A stretch of 64,000 nucleotides of DNA from JACPPO01 sp965262505 (lineage in GTDB: Bacteria > Acidobacteriota > Vicinamibacteria > Vicinamibacterales > UBA2999). The notes below the pieces were generated by a model, which saw nothing but the letters and a program-made list of their open reading frames with translations, ran no database searches and was not told where the DNA came from. The stretch spans positions 2,542,001-2,606,000 of the forward strand of contig CBDHFM010000030.1 in the NCBI GenBank assembly GCA_965262505.1. The letters are read 5' to 3'. Made by a program: the position numbers and the translations under genes. Below, piece after piece: positions 1-9,005 of this stretch. Every line of letters begins with the position of its first letter. Positions within the stretch are counted from its first letter, which is position 1.

Positions 1-144
1 GAGGCCGTCACTTCTTGATCTCGACGCCGTCCGTCCCTCGAGGGGTGCTTTGGCACTCCTCGGTCGGGTCAATTCCGTAGCCGGCGGGCGACGCAACCAC
101 GATCCTCCGGGTTGCCAGGCATTCGCGGCGAGATCCCTTCCTTG
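1..144. other. Left-edge sequence, no secure gene
   Basis: No convincing complete gene is visible. On the minus strand an open frame enters from about position 110 and ends at a TGA at 8-10 with a tail reading GVEIKK. It could be the C-terminus of a minus-strand gene, but it runs head-on into the truncated gene starting at 145 and no family is recognised. Confidence 0.25.
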
Positions 145-306
145 ATGCCGGCTCAATTCTTCAAACGGTGGTTCGCCGCGATCCTGTTGACCTATGCGAT
201 CGGCTTCTGCGTCTTCTACCTGAACGTTTTTACCGCTTCGGACGAGTCTCTATACGTGGAACAGGCGATGGCATTCGCCACTGGCAGTATTGCGTTACGG
301 GACGGC
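145..306 (+). pseudogene. N-terminal remnant of a membrane glycosyltransferase-like protein
   Basis: An ATG at 145 opens a frame with one clear hydrophobic segment (about residues 9-27), followed by the acidic motif TASDESLYVEQAMAFATG. A first transmembrane helix followed by a D/E-rich loop is the usual N-terminus of GT-C (PMT/ArnT-like) glycosyltransferases. Sense ends near 300: the frame then runs into sequence that is coding in another frame, so everything after the first helix has been deleted. Assignment to GT-C is inference from topology and loop only. Confidence 0.45.
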
Positions 307-470
307 GCTACGACCTGGACACGGCCCTCACGAACCGCGGATTCGACATCACCGTGCATACGTCAGATAAGATGAGTGAAGATCGGCAGGCGCCGCTGTG
401 GCGGAATTCGTTGGCGGGCTTGTCGCTTTTTTTCCGCGAAAAGAGAGCCGCGCACGTGGAGGCGATGTGA
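307..470 (+). pseudogene. C-terminal remnant of an unrecognised biosynthetic protein
   Basis: In the frame ending at TGA 468-470 the peptide contains GFDITVHTSDKM and APLWRNSLAGLSLFFREKR, which reads as a genuine protein C-terminus, perhaps of a methyltransferase. It has no start and is joined out of frame to the remnant at 145-306, so a deletion removed the end of one gene and the start of another. Its stop overlaps the GTG start at 467 (GTGA), which indicates it was the translationally coupled upstream neighbour of the radical SAM gene. Confidence 0.45.
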
Positions 471-2332
471 AACAGATCAAGGTCCTCAGCGCGCAATTCA
501 ATTACCAGTACGGCGACGTCATTTATTTCCCGTACAGCATTGCGTGTCTGGTAGCCTACATTAGATCGTTTCCTGAACTTGCCTCCCGGTTTCAGTTCGA
601 GAAGACATTCGTTTTCAGAAACAGGTTCGACCAGTACCTGTCCAGATGCACCGGTGTCGATATCCTGCTGTGTTCCTGCTACACGTGGAACTGGGAAATC
701 ACCACACGGCTGGCGCAAAAGGTCAAGGAACGCAATCCGCACTGCACGGTGATATTCGGCGGCCCACAGGTGCCGCTCCACTACGAAGGTGATGTGCCTC
801 TCAAGTGGGTGGCACAGACGAAGGGTGCGTTTTTTGCGGACTATCCATACGTCGATATTCTCGTGCACCAGGAGGCGGAGCACACGCTCAAGGAGATCTT
901 CAGCGCCTACATCAGCGACAGGGACTACTCGAACATCAACGGGCTGGAAACCCGCGAATTCAGGACGCCCCCTGCCTCGAGGATCCTGGACCTGGAGGCC
1001 CTGCCGTCGCCCTACCTCACCAACCTCGTCTGGGAACTCGTCGAGCCGGTCGAGGACGTGACCTATATCGCGTCCTGGGAAACCAATCGCGGCTGCCCGT
1101 TCGCATGCACCTTCTGCGACTGGGGCAGCGCCACCATGTCACGAGTCAGGAAGCGGAACATGGACGTGCTGCTCCGGGAAATCGAATGGTTCGCCGATAA
1201 CAGAATCCCGTACGTGGATTGCTGCGACGCGAACTTCGGCATTTTCGCCGAACGAGATCTCGAGCTCGCGATAAAACTGAAGGCTGAAAAGTTGGCGAAA
1301 GGCTTCCCCGGTAGGGTGCGTCCCGCCTGGGTGAAAGGCTCGTCAGAGAGGGTGATGCCGATCGCCAGGGAGTTACTCGACGCCGGCCTGCTGCGCGCCG
1401 TTACCCTTTCCGTCCAGTCGCTCGACCCGGACACGCTGAGGATCGTCAAAAGAACCAACATACGATTCGATCGATTTTCCAGCCTCGTGCAGCGGTTCAG
1501 CGACCACGGGATCGAAACCTATACCGAAATCATCATGGGCATGCCGGGAGAGACGCTGGCGAGCTATCTGAACGGCCTCGAGCAGCTCATGGAGATCTTT
1601 CCACGGCCCGTAATCTTCATCTTCAATTGCGGTGTGTTTGTGAATGCCCCGATGAACAGCCCGGCGTACCGGCAGACCCACGGCATCGAGGTGATCAAAT
1701 CTCCGGTTTACCTCTGGCATTCGTCGATCGACAACCGCGGGGACGTCCCTGAATACGAGTACATCACGATCAGCGCCAACAGCTTCTCGAGCGCTGACCT
1801 GCACCAGATGTACCTTTACGGATGGATGGCCCAGGCGTTCCACAGCCTTGGGATCCTCGAGTACGTCGCCAAGTTCTATCACCAGGTGTTCGGCCTGACA
1901 TTCATCGACTTTTACCAACGGTTGCTCGAATACTGCAGGAGCCGTGAAGGCACCCTGTTCAACAGGGAATACAGAACGATCTGTGACTATATCGCCACGG
2001 GTTATTCAGGCGACGGATGGGACCATGCCGATCCTGATCTGCCCCCCCTCTACTGGCCGATTGAGGAGGCCACCTGGCTGCGTTGCGTGCGGGACAGCAC
2101 CCAGCTCGAGGCCGAGATACGTGATTTTCTGCGGTACCTGGAAGGACGACTCGGGGTCAGCACCGAGGCCGACATGCTCGACGACCTGGTCCGTTTCCAG
2201 GTCTTCCTCCTCTCAACGATGGATCACAAGGAACCGGTGAAGGCCTACACGGCGGAGTACGCGTGGAAGGACTTCCTCATCGATGGCTGCCTGAGCGTTG
2301 TACCGCCACGGATTTCTTGGACAGCCGGGTGA
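467..2332 (+). pseudogene. B12-binding radical SAM protein, IS-truncated 5' part
   Basis: Starts at GTG 467, preceded by GGAGG at 458-462 and overlapping the upstream stop. Residues about 1-145 form a cobalamin-binding-like Rossmann domain (FGGPQVPL region) without an obvious DxHxxG base-off motif. The radical SAM core follows, with the cluster motif C210-x3-C214-x2-C217 in NRGCPFACTFCDWGS and a MGMPGET motif downstream. Such proteins do radical methylation or rearrangement in natural-product and sugar pathways; the substrate cannot be told. The native frame stops making sense at 2298, where an IS begins; the last 11 codons and the TGA at 2330 belong to the IS. The missing tail lies at 3672-3872. 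Native length would be about 672 residues. Confidence 0.85.
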
Positions 2333-2338
2333 GTGTAT

Positions 2339-3244
2339 TCACGCGGCCGTGGTGAGCGCAACCGCGCGACGGACGACGGCGGGTGCGCGGAAGCCGAGTC
2401 GCTCGATCAACCACTGCTGGTTATAGGTCTCCTTGAAGGTGCGCAGCGCCTGCTGCAAGTCCTCGACATCCGTAAAGTGGCGCACCCACAGCAGCTGTTC
2501 CTTGAGGGTGCGGAAGAACCGTTCGATGCAGCCGTTCCCCTCGGGCTGGCGGACGAAGGCCGGTGATGACACGATGCCGAGGAACCGGAGCTCGGCGTGA
2601 AAGTCGTTGCTCATGTACTGACTGCCGTGGTCGTGGCGCATCGTGAGCCCGCTCGCCACGCCGGCGGCCATCGTCCCGAAGTGATCTCGGACGCCCTGGC
2701 GCACCGGCTCCAACGCCTCGAAGCGCGTGCCGGACTTCGCCGCGTGTAGTCCCACACATTCGGCCGTGCAGTGATCGATCGCCCCGACGATCGTGACGTG
2801 GCCGTCCGCCAGCGTCACGGTGGCCGTCGCATCGGTGCCCCACATCACGTTGGGACTGGCGGTGACGATGGTGCCGTCGTGGGGACGGGCGGCGACCGGC
2901 GTGGGCAGCCGCGCAGGGCCGAGCAAGTCGGCAGCGCGCATCACGACCAACGTCCGACGTTTCGACGTGCGCAGCCCCTGCACCCGCAAGCGCGCCCAGA
3001 TCTTGCGGTGCCCTTCGCCGTGGAACGGACTCGCGGCGATCACGGCCCGGACCGCGGCCGTCAGCGCCGCATCCGACTGGGGCGGCTTGGGTCCGCGCTT
3101 GGCCACCGGCGTCGGCCGGGCGCGCCGGGTCCGTTGCGCGTAGACCGTCGAGCGCGGCACCTGCCACACGCGCGTGACGCGGGCGATGCCGTACGGCCGG
3201 TGGGTGGAGGGCGAAGTCGCGTGACTCATCGCTTCGACCTCCAC
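2339..3244 (-). CDS. IS3-type transposase orfB (DDE integrase core)
   Basis: A 301-residue protein with an N-terminal helical region, a SPFHGEGHRKIWARLR segment typical of the HTH_21 region of IS3 orfB, then an rve/DDE core: first Asp in MWGTDATATVT, second in HDHGSQYMSNDF, glutamate in PEGNGCIERFFRTLKEQ. It catalyses cut and strand transfer at the IS ends. The start overlaps the 3' end of orfA by 19 bp in another frame. It could start independently or be made as an orfAB fusion by frameshift; no clear slippery run is seen in the overlap. Catalytic motifs look intact. Confidence 0.85.
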   Translation of the reverse strand: MEVEAMSHATSPSTHRPYGIARVTRVWQVPRSTVYAQRTRRARPTPVAKRGPKPPQSDAALTAAVRAVIAASPFHGEGHRKIWARLRVQGLRTSKRRTLVVMRAADLLGPARLPTPVAARPHDGTIVTASPNVMWGTDATATVTLADGHVTIVGAIDHCTAECVGLHAAKSGTRFEALEPVRQGVRDHFGTMAAGVASGLTMRHDHGSQYMSNDFHAELRFLGIVSSPAFVRQPEGNGCIERFFRTLKEQLLWVRHFTDVEDLQQALRTFKETYNQQWLIERLGFRAPAVVRRAVALTTAA

Positions 3245-3618
3245 CAGCCCAAAGGGCGGCCGGCCTCCAGGTGTCGAATCTTCTCGGCCAGCAACGCCTT
3301 GTCGGTGGCGAGATCCGCCACGACGCGCTTGAGCCGCCGCGTGTCCGCGCCCTCGACGGCGACCTCGCGATGCTTGAGGCGGGCCTCACCGCCGGCCACG
3401 AAGTCGTCACGCCACTGCGAGAGCTTCGCCGCCGTCACGCCATGGCGACGACTGAGGCTCTCGAGTGATTCCCCCTTGAGGACCTCGATGACCACGGAGA
3501 CTTTTCGTCGCGCGGACCACCGCCCCGTGCCGACGAGCGCCCACGAGGCTGAGGCCTCTGCGGTCGCCCTCCGGGCTCCCTCCGAGGCCTCAGCCTCGTG
3601 CTGTTTTCCCTTGGACAT
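3226..3618 (-). CDS. IS3-type transposase orfA (helix-turn-helix)
   Basis: A 130-residue protein. After a low-complexity A/S/E-rich N-terminus, residues about 34-75 (RWSARRKVSVVIEVLKGESL, then SRRHGVTAAKLSQWRDDFV) form the helix-turn-helix used to recognise IS ends. A coiled, charged C-terminus (RRLKRVVADLATDKALLAEK) matches the leucine-zipper dimerisation region of IS3 orfA proteins. It precedes and overlaps orfB. Confidence 0.8.
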   Translation of the reverse strand: MSKGKQHEAEASEGARRATAEASASWALVGTGRWSARRKVSVVIEVLKGESLESLSRRHGVTAAKLSQWRDDFVAGGEARLKHREVAVEGADTRRLKRVVADLATDKALLAEKIRHLEAGRPLGWWRSKR

Positions 3619-3671
3619 AACTCATTCTCCTTCTCGCAGAAGGCTGTCCAAAGAAATCGTGGGGCGCGGGA

Positions 3672-3872
3672 GGCTGCCTGAGCGTCGACGACTTGCACCG
3701 CGTGCCGACGGCATATGCCTGGGATAACAAGGTCACCGACGACGACCTGGTGCAGTGGTGCTACAAGGCGATTTGGGTCGGCCGGACGCAGGGCAACTAC
3801 AAGGTCCGCCCCGAGTCCCTGCGTGAGCCGCGCATCTCGTCCATCACAGCCCTCACGTCGCGCGTGGGCTAG
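3672..3872 (+). pseudogene. Radical SAM protein, displaced C-terminal fragment
   Basis: Begins with the repeated GGCTGCCTGAGCGT and continues the frame of the gene at 467: GCLSVDDLHRVPTAYAW and on to a TAG at 3870-3872. It follows the IS and has no start codon or ribosome site of its own, so it is not expected to be translated. With it the radical SAM protein regains its natural terminus, 7 bp before the next gene's ATG at 3880, showing that the two genes were one operon. Confidence 0.8.
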
Positions 3873-3879
3873 ACGAAGG

Positions 3880-4531
3880 ATGAGCGAGCCGCGACGCATC
3901 ATCAATGTGTTCCAGCCTTCGCTTCAGCGCGAAGAGCTGGACGCCGTCGCGAGCGTGTTCGAGTCGAATTGGATCGGGAAGGGCGCCGTGACCGCCAGCC
4001 TCGAGGCCGCGTTTGCAGTTTATCTGCGGGCGGACCGCACGCTGGTGCGCAGCGTCAATTGCTGCACGGAAGGTCTGTTCCAGTCGATGGCGCTCCTCGG
4101 AGTCGGTCAGGGCGACGAAGTTGTCCTCCCTTCCATCAGTTACGTGGGTGCGGCACACGCGGTCGTCGCGGCTGGGGCAACGCCGATTTTTTGTGACGTC
4201 GACCCGAGAACGCTGAATGCCACGGCCGCGCACATCGCAGAGAAGATCACGCCCTTGACGAGAGCGGCGCTCGTTTTACATTACGGAGGCCTCCCGTGTG
4301 AAATGGATGCCGTCTGCTCGCTTCTTCAGGGCAAGGGAATCCCTCTGATTGAGGACAGCGCGTGCAGCGTTGCCTCCTCCTACAGAGGCAAGTCCTGCGG
4401 CACCTTCGGCGATGTTGGGCTCTGGTCCTTCGGCCCGGTGAAGATCGTGTCCACGGGGGACGGCGGGATGATCTACTGCCGGGACGCCGGCATGGCCGAG
4501 CGCGCCGAACGGCTCCTGAATCTCGGGCTTA
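3880..4531 (+). pseudogene. DegT/DnrJ/EryC1/StrS aminotransferase, N-terminal half
   Basis: ATG at 3880, 7 bp after the radical SAM stop. The first 217 codons carry the fold's hallmarks: the NWIGKGAVTASLEAAFAVYL substrate loop, SISYVGAAHAVVAAGATPIF, the PLP-contact EDSACS, and the internal-aldimine lysine K188 in WSFGPVKIVSTGDGG. Family members transaminate keto-sugars (VioA/DesV type). The frame enters an ISAzo13 element at 4532 after RLLNLGL; the rest of the gene is at 5838-6331. Excising the IS and one TTA gives a continuous 381-residue protein, normal for the family. As it stands translation ends at 4588-4590 inside the IS. Confidence 0.88.
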
Positions 4532-5834
4532 GGGCTTGTCAGACAATTACTGACTTTTGTGTTCTCGGAGCAGCGGGATGGATCGTGTAGTTCCAGTCGC
4601 CGTGAAAGCGATGCCGCTCGAGGCGTACCGTCGCCAGCTGCGCATCGGTGACGGTGATGCCACCCGGGTATGGGCCGCGGTCGAGTTCCGACCGAACGCG
4701 GAGTCCGGACCGACTGTGCGTCGAGCCAATGAGGCTCACGATCGTGGCCAAGTCGACGAGTGGGGTGCCGCGCCAATTCATCGCGATGTGCGAGAACACC
4801 CGATGCTCGATCTTGTTCCACTTGCTCGTACCCGGCGGAAAGTGACAGACCGTGATCACCAAGCCCGTCCGATTGGCCAGACGCTGCAGTTCCCACTTCC
4901 ACAACCGGAGGCGCGCCCCGTTGCTCCCGCCTGCATCCGCCGTGATCAACAGCGACTGGGCTTGTCGATACGCCGGGCGACCCATGTGCTGCCACCAACG
5001 CTGGATCGACCGTACCGCGAAGCTCGCGGTGTCGTGATCGATCCCGACACGCACCCAGCCTTCGTTGCGATGCAGATCGTAGATGCCATACGGAATGGCC
5101 TTCCCGCCCGTGGTGGCGGTGGCCGGGATCACGAAGTCGTGGACCTGTACCCGCTGCGGCGTCTTCGCCGGGCGCCAGGTGCGGCCCGCGTTCTTGAACG
5201 CGCCGACCAGCTCCTTCTTCTTGGTGTCCACCGAAATCGTCGGCTGCTGTTGCCGTTGCGCGCGTCGCACGCGCCGGGCGATGTACCGAAACTGCGCGTC
5301 CCGATCGACATGCTGGCGGCCCTCACGAGTCTTGGCGTTGCCCTGCAGGCTGTAGCCCAGTCCGTGCAACAACTCGGCGACCACCGTGTGGCTGACGCGG
5401 TGGCCCAGACCGTCGAGCGCCACCGCCAACGTCCGTGCGCTCTGGCACGTCCACCGCAGCGGCGAGTCGGGATCGCCGGGGGCGGTCGGCTCAACCAACG
5501 CATCCAAATCGCGCAGCAGCGTCGCGTCGAGATCGATCGCGCGCTTGCGGCCGCCGCCCGCCCTTCGCGTCCGGCCGCCCGCGAGCGGCTCGTCCGCCGT
5601 CAATTCACGCAAACCGCGCTGGATGGTCGATGTCGCGATACCCGTGGCTCGGGCGACCAGCGCCGTGCCGCCATAACCGATCGCCTGGGCCTCAGTCGCC
5701 GCCCACACCCGGCGCGATCGCTCCGTGAGCACGGGCGCCAGCGCTGCATGCTTTGCCCGCAGGGTGGCCACCTCCACGGGCGCAGCGTACTACTCGCCGA
5801 TCAACAGTGCAAGCAGTTATTTCCTTACAGGCTC
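4532..5834 (-). mobile_element. ISAzo13-family insertion sequence, copy 1
   Basis: A 1,303-bp element, flanked by TTA at 4529-4531 and 5835-5837. Terminal inverted repeats read GGGCTTGTCAGACAATTACTG (start) against GAGCCTGTAAGGAAATAACTG (complement of the end). It holds one minus-strand transposase. A second copy of the same length lies at 16844-18146 with only a few base differences, so it has moved recently. Confidence 0.92.
4539..5777 (-). CDS. ISAzo13-family transposase, copy 1
   Basis: A 412-residue transposase of the ISAzo13 (Rhodopirellula-type DDE) family. N-terminal HTH around ALVARATGIATSTIQRGLRE; a linker rich in G/R; then the DDE core with ISVDTKKKELVGAFKNAGRTW (first Asp), LLITADAGGSNGARLRLWKW (second Asp) and FPPGTSKWNKIEHRVFSHI (Glu). 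These three motifs are characteristic of the family. No frameshift or missing motif is seen, so the element should be active. Confidence 0.92.
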   Translation of the reverse strand: MEVATLRAKHAALAPVLTERSRRVWAATEAQAIGYGGTALVARATGIATSTIQRGLRELTADEPLAGGRTRRAGGGRKRAIDLDATLLRDLDALVEPTAPGDPDSPLRWTCQSARTLAVALDGLGHRVSHTVVAELLHGLGYSLQGNAKTREGRQHVDRDAQFRYIARRVRRAQRQQQPTISVDTKKKELVGAFKNAGRTWRPAKTPQRVQVHDFVIPATATTGGKAIPYGIYDLHRNEGWVRVGIDHDTASFAVRSIQRWWQHMGRPAYRQAQSLLITADAGGSNGARLRLWKWELQRLANRTGLVITVCHFPPGTSKWNKIEHRVFSHIAMNWRGTPLVDLATIVSLIGSTHSRSGLRVRSELDRGPYPGGITVTDAQLATVRLERHRFHGDWNYTIHPAAPRTQKSVIV

Positions 5835-6331
5835 TTACGACCCCGACCGGCTTCTTGAGCCAGGCACGTGAGCGCTGGTGGGAACTCGACGTGTCTTGCC
5901 CGGGGCGGCGGGCGATCATGAACGACATTGCCTCCGCCATCGGCATCGAGCAGCTCAAGAAACTGCCGGCGTTCATCGATCGGCGAAAGCAAATCCATGC
6001 GTTCTACGACAGTGCCCTTGAGGAGTTGGACTGGCTACGGACCCCGCCTGAGCCACCGCCCTGCGCACAGTCGTCGTATTACATGTACTGGATCCAGACC
6101 CACCCGGACATTCGCGATCGACTGGCGACATGGCTGAGGGAAGACGGTATCTACACCACGTTTCGGTACTACCCACTGCACCGCCTACCGCTCTTCGGCG
6201 CGAGCGCGCCGCTGCCACACGCCGAGCAGGCTGCGCAGTCGACGCTCTGTGTGCCGATTCACCAATCGCTGTCCGAAGGGGACACGTACCGCATCGTTGA
6301 TTCCATTCGTGAGTTCGGCAAGAGGCTGTGA
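5835..6331 (+). pseudogene. DegT-type aminotransferase, C-terminal half
   Basis: Continues the gene begun at 3880: TTPTGFLSQARERWWELDV, then GRRAIMNDIASAIGIEQL (the conserved C-terminal substrate/dimer motif of the fold), and a C-terminal YTTFRYYPLHRLPLFG segment, ending at TGA 6329-6331. It lacks the PLP lysine and has no native start, so it cannot act alone. Codon usage is continuous with the first half, supporting one ancestral gene. Confidence 0.85.
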
Positions 6332-6340
6332 AGCCGTCGC

Positions 6341-6946
6341 ATGGTGTTTGCGTTCACGTTTCTCGGAGAGTTCGGCTACGAGCTGCTGAACTGGCAGGGG
6401 GTCATCAGACAGTTTTCCAGGACGCTCGATCCGGCCGATGCTATCGTGTGCTGCAGTCGCGGGAACGTGTATCCCATCTACGAGATGGCCGACGCCTACG
6501 TCGATATCTCCGAGGTCCCGCTGTTCAAGCACAGCCGGGGCTGCTGCTATTCGGGCACGGTCGGTGCCGGAGCGCCTAGCCGCCGGCTGAATCGCGTCTT
6601 CGACGCGGCACTGCGGGGATCGCTGCGGTCTTTTGTCCGCAGGCGGATACGGGCGCTCGAACCCGCGTGGAAGGGAGCGGCCGACCGCGAGCTGACGTTC
6701 GTGTTCAGCTCCAGGAAGACCAAGGTTCGAGGCTTCACGTTCGGCTGCGATCCGGAGCGGGTCGAGGAGGAGGCTGACATCTTCGAGCGGTTGGACCTCG
6801 GGGCGAACCTCTTCGTGAAGATCCGGCCGGACCTCCGGGTCCGAAACCAGATCGAGGGGCATCTCGGGTTCAATCTGTCGGAGCCGTACGTGTTAATCCA
6901 GACACGAGCCCGGCCGGTGGGCCCTCAGTCGCCCATCGTACTGCCG
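6341..6946 (+). pseudogene. Glycosyltransferase-like protein, N-terminal part
   Basis: ATG at 6341, 10 bp after the aminotransferase stop. Residues 1-200 begin MVFAFTFLGEFGYELLNWQG, a pattern seen in uncharacterised proteins of polysaccharide clusters that resemble fucosyl- or GT-B glycosyltransferases; no catalytic motif can be assigned. Sense ends at SPIVLP (about 6946), where an IS30 element begins, and resumes at 8147. Joined, the two parts would make about 374 residues. Function is inferred mainly from neighbours. Confidence 0.6.
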
Positions 6947-8149
6947 ATTCAACCGGTCGATGCAACGGTTTCCGCAAGTACTTCTGCCGGGGTCCGATAG
7001 TCGAGCGTCTTCCGCGGTCGGGTGTTGAGCTCGCGCGCGATCGCATCAAGCTGGACTTGTGTATAGCCCGAGAGGGGTGTCCCCTTCGGAAAGTATTGTC
7101 GCAGCAGGCCGTTGGTATTCTCGTTGGTCCCCCGTTGCCACGGACTATACGGATCACAGAAATAGACCTGCACGCCTGTCGCGATCGAGAACGCGTGATG
7201 GGCCGCAAGTTCCAAGCCGCGATCCCACGTGAGCGTGGCCATGAGGCCCTCGGGCAACCGCTGGACCTGCTGCGTGAGCGCCTGCACTACCGTCTGCGTC
7301 TCGCGCCCGGTGATCCGGACGAGGCACACGTAGCGCGAGCGCCGCTCGACCAGCGTCGCCACCGAGGACCGCCGCGCCCCCACTAACAGGTCCCCTTCCC
7401 AGTGACCCGGGACCGCGCGATCCTCCACCGTCGCCGGGCGCTCGCGAATCGAGACGGCGCCCACGATATAGCCCCCCGTCTGGGTCCCCCGCGTCCGCGG
7501 GCGCCGCACCGTGCGCCGACGCCGCAACTGCGCCTGCAACACCCGTTTGAGCACCCCGCGACTTTGCACAAACAGGCTGCGATAGATCGTTTCGTGCGAG
7601 ACGCACATGCTCGGATCGTCAGCATACGCCCGGCGCAGCCAGCCGGCGATCTGCTGGGGCGACCACTTGTGCGCAAGCTGCGCCGCCACCACATCCCGAA
7701 GGGCGGGGTGCGTCGCCAACCGACACCGCTTGTGGCGCCGGCCGCGGGCCCACGCCTGGTCGTCGGCTATCGTGGCCCGATACCGGCGCCGCCCGCCGTG
7801 GCGCCGCACTTCCCGACTCACCGTCGAGGCGGCTCGGCCCACCCCGCGACTGATCTGCCGCAGGGACGCGCCGCAGGCCAGGCCCCGGGAAATCGCCTCG
7901 CGCTCGGTCAGCGTCAGCGCCTGCCGCGCCCGCTGGCGCCCCGGCGGCGGGATGCCCCCCGTCCGGACGACTTCATACCGCACCACCTTCCCCGCGCGGC
8001 TCAGCGCACGGCCGATGGCCTTCAACGTCTCGCCCCGCCGCCAGCGGCGCCACACCTCCGCCTTCTCGGCGGCCGTCAGCCGTGGCCCTCGTCGTCGCAC
8101 CATGACACCTCCCATTTCGAGTGCATGTTGCATCGACCGGTTGAACGCA
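6942..8149 (-). mobile_element. IS30-family insertion sequence, copy 1
   Basis: Perfect 19-bp inverted repeats TTCAACCGGTCGATGCAAC lie at 6948-6966 and, in complement, 8127-8145. Outer limits are uncertain by a few bases: both this copy and the partial copy at 63885 are preceded by CTGCCGA, so a few outer bases may belong to the element, and no clean target duplication can be read. It contains one minus-strand transposase and splits the gene starting at 6341. Confidence 0.85.
6949..8103 (-). CDS. IS30-family transposase
   Basis: About 384 residues from the ATG at 8103, which follows GGGAGG closely; a longer frame upstream leaves the IS and is not favoured. N-terminal HTH (LTAAEKAEVWRRWRRGETLK, then LRQISRGVGRAASTVSREV), typical of IS30; WSPQQIAGWLR and HETIYRSLF in the middle; DDE core with GHWEGDLLVG (Asp), LTWDRGLELAAH (Asp) and SPWQRGTNENTNGLLRQYFP (Glu), all family signatures. 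No damage seen. Binds the 19-bp terminal repeats and catalyses transposition. Confidence 0.93.
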   Translation of the reverse strand: MVRRRGPRLTAAEKAEVWRRWRRGETLKAIGRALSRAGKVVRYEVVRTGGIPPPGRQRARQALTLTEREAISRGLACGASLRQISRGVGRAASTVSREVRRHGGRRRYRATIADDQAWARGRRHKRCRLATHPALRDVVAAQLAHKWSPQQIAGWLRRAYADDPSMCVSHETIYRSLFVQSRGVLKRVLQAQLRRRRTVRRPRTRGTQTGGYIVGAVSIRERPATVEDRAVPGHWEGDLLVGARRSSVATLVERRSRYVCLVRITGRETQTVVQALTQQVQRLPEGLMATLTWDRGLELAAHHAFSIATGVQVYFCDPYSPWQRGTNENTNGLLRQYFPKGTPLSGYTQVQLDAIARELNTRPRKTLDYRTPAEVLAETVASTG

Positions 8150-8665
8150 CCACCGAAGGAAGGGCTCATCAGTGAACTCGCGAAAAGAATGCGGGTCGTC
8201 CTGCTGTCGTTCGACACCGGAAGGGCGTTCGATAGCTTTTCGCGCTTCGATCCATCCCTGCGATGTCTACATTACAGGGGTCGGTCGTTTCCAGAGCAGG
8301 CGTGCCTTATTGAATTTGCGAGGCGCTGCGTCTTCTTCACCGAGGGCACTTTCGGAGGCCACCTCTATGTGCCACCGTTGATGGGGAAGGATGTCGTCGC
8401 CATCGGGCCACGAAGCGTCGACACAGAGTGGAGTGCGATCATAGACTTCTGGAACCGTCACGTGTGTCGTTTCGGCGGCCAGATCGTTCTGAAGGTCTCC
8501 GAGGACGTGCTCGCGTCCGGGCGCAGCACGCGGGAACTGGCTGATGAGATCGTCTCCGCGTGCGCACGCGGGCCAGAGGCTGGCCTGTTCAGTGCTCGGC
8601 CGCGTGAACACGTCGTAGATTCGACTGGACTACTTGCACCTGAATCAAACGTGAAGACGCCCTAG
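8147..8665 (+). pseudogene. Glycosyltransferase-like protein, C-terminal part
   Basis: Resumes the frame of the gene at 6341 after the IS30: APPKEGLISELAKRMRVVLL, later RCVFFTEGTFGGHLYVPPLM, which resembles the donor-binding C-terminal lobe of GT-B-like proteins, and ends at TAG 8663-8665. There is no start codon of its own with a ribosome site. It is convergent with the minus-strand dioxygenase remnant ending at 8694. Confidence 0.6.
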
Positions 8666-8693
8666 TAAGACTCAGAAAGAGCCGTTCGAAATC

Positions 8694-8973
8694 CTAATAA
8701 GGCTTACCCGTCAAATTATCGGGCACTCTATCAATGGCAGCCAAGTGAATGGTGCCCGTGATTCGAGGCTTGGTATCAGTATTCGTATTGGACCGATGCA
8801 CCAAGTCCCGATGCAAGACACCAACATCTCCCACTTCTGCTTCAAAATGCACTTCCTCATATTTCTGCGATAGACGATCAATATCCTTTGGCACCAAAGA
8901 AGTAGAACCATTCTCATATTTCTTGATGGCAGTACACGGCAAGGTGCCTAGTTGATGGCTTCGTTTCAAGAAG
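8694..8973 (-). pseudogene. Phytanoyl-CoA dioxygenase-like protein, C-terminal part
   Basis: The minus strand reads FLKRSHQLGTLPCTAIKKY to VHFEAEVGDVGVLHRDLVHRS, the C-terminal jelly-roll half of the PhyH family. It includes the distal iron-ligand histidine of the LVHRSN motif and ends at TAG 8694-8696. It is separated from its N-terminal half (within 10179-11138) by an IS3/IS407-group element. The frame is continuous when the IS and one GAAG are removed. Base composition is clearly lower in GC than the neighbours, which suggests a different origin. Confidence 0.78.
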
Positions 8974-9005
8974 CGACGTCCCCCCGTCTTCAGTAGCACT
9001 TCGGT

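Larger units (their letters stand above)
2299..3671 (-). mobile_element. IS3-family-like element with 14-bp flanking duplication
   Basis: A 1,373-bp element lies between two copies of GGCTGCCTGAGCGT (2285-2298 and 3672-3685). Its ends are imperfect inverted repeats: left contains GATTTCTTGGACAGCC, right (complement) contains GATTTCTTTGGACAGCC. It carries two overlapping minus-strand genes (3226-3618 and 2339-3244) of orfA/orfB type. Removing the element and one 14-bp copy restores a single open frame in the host gene, which supports the boundaries. A 14-bp duplication is long for IS3 elements, which usually make 3-5 bp. Confidence 0.85.
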
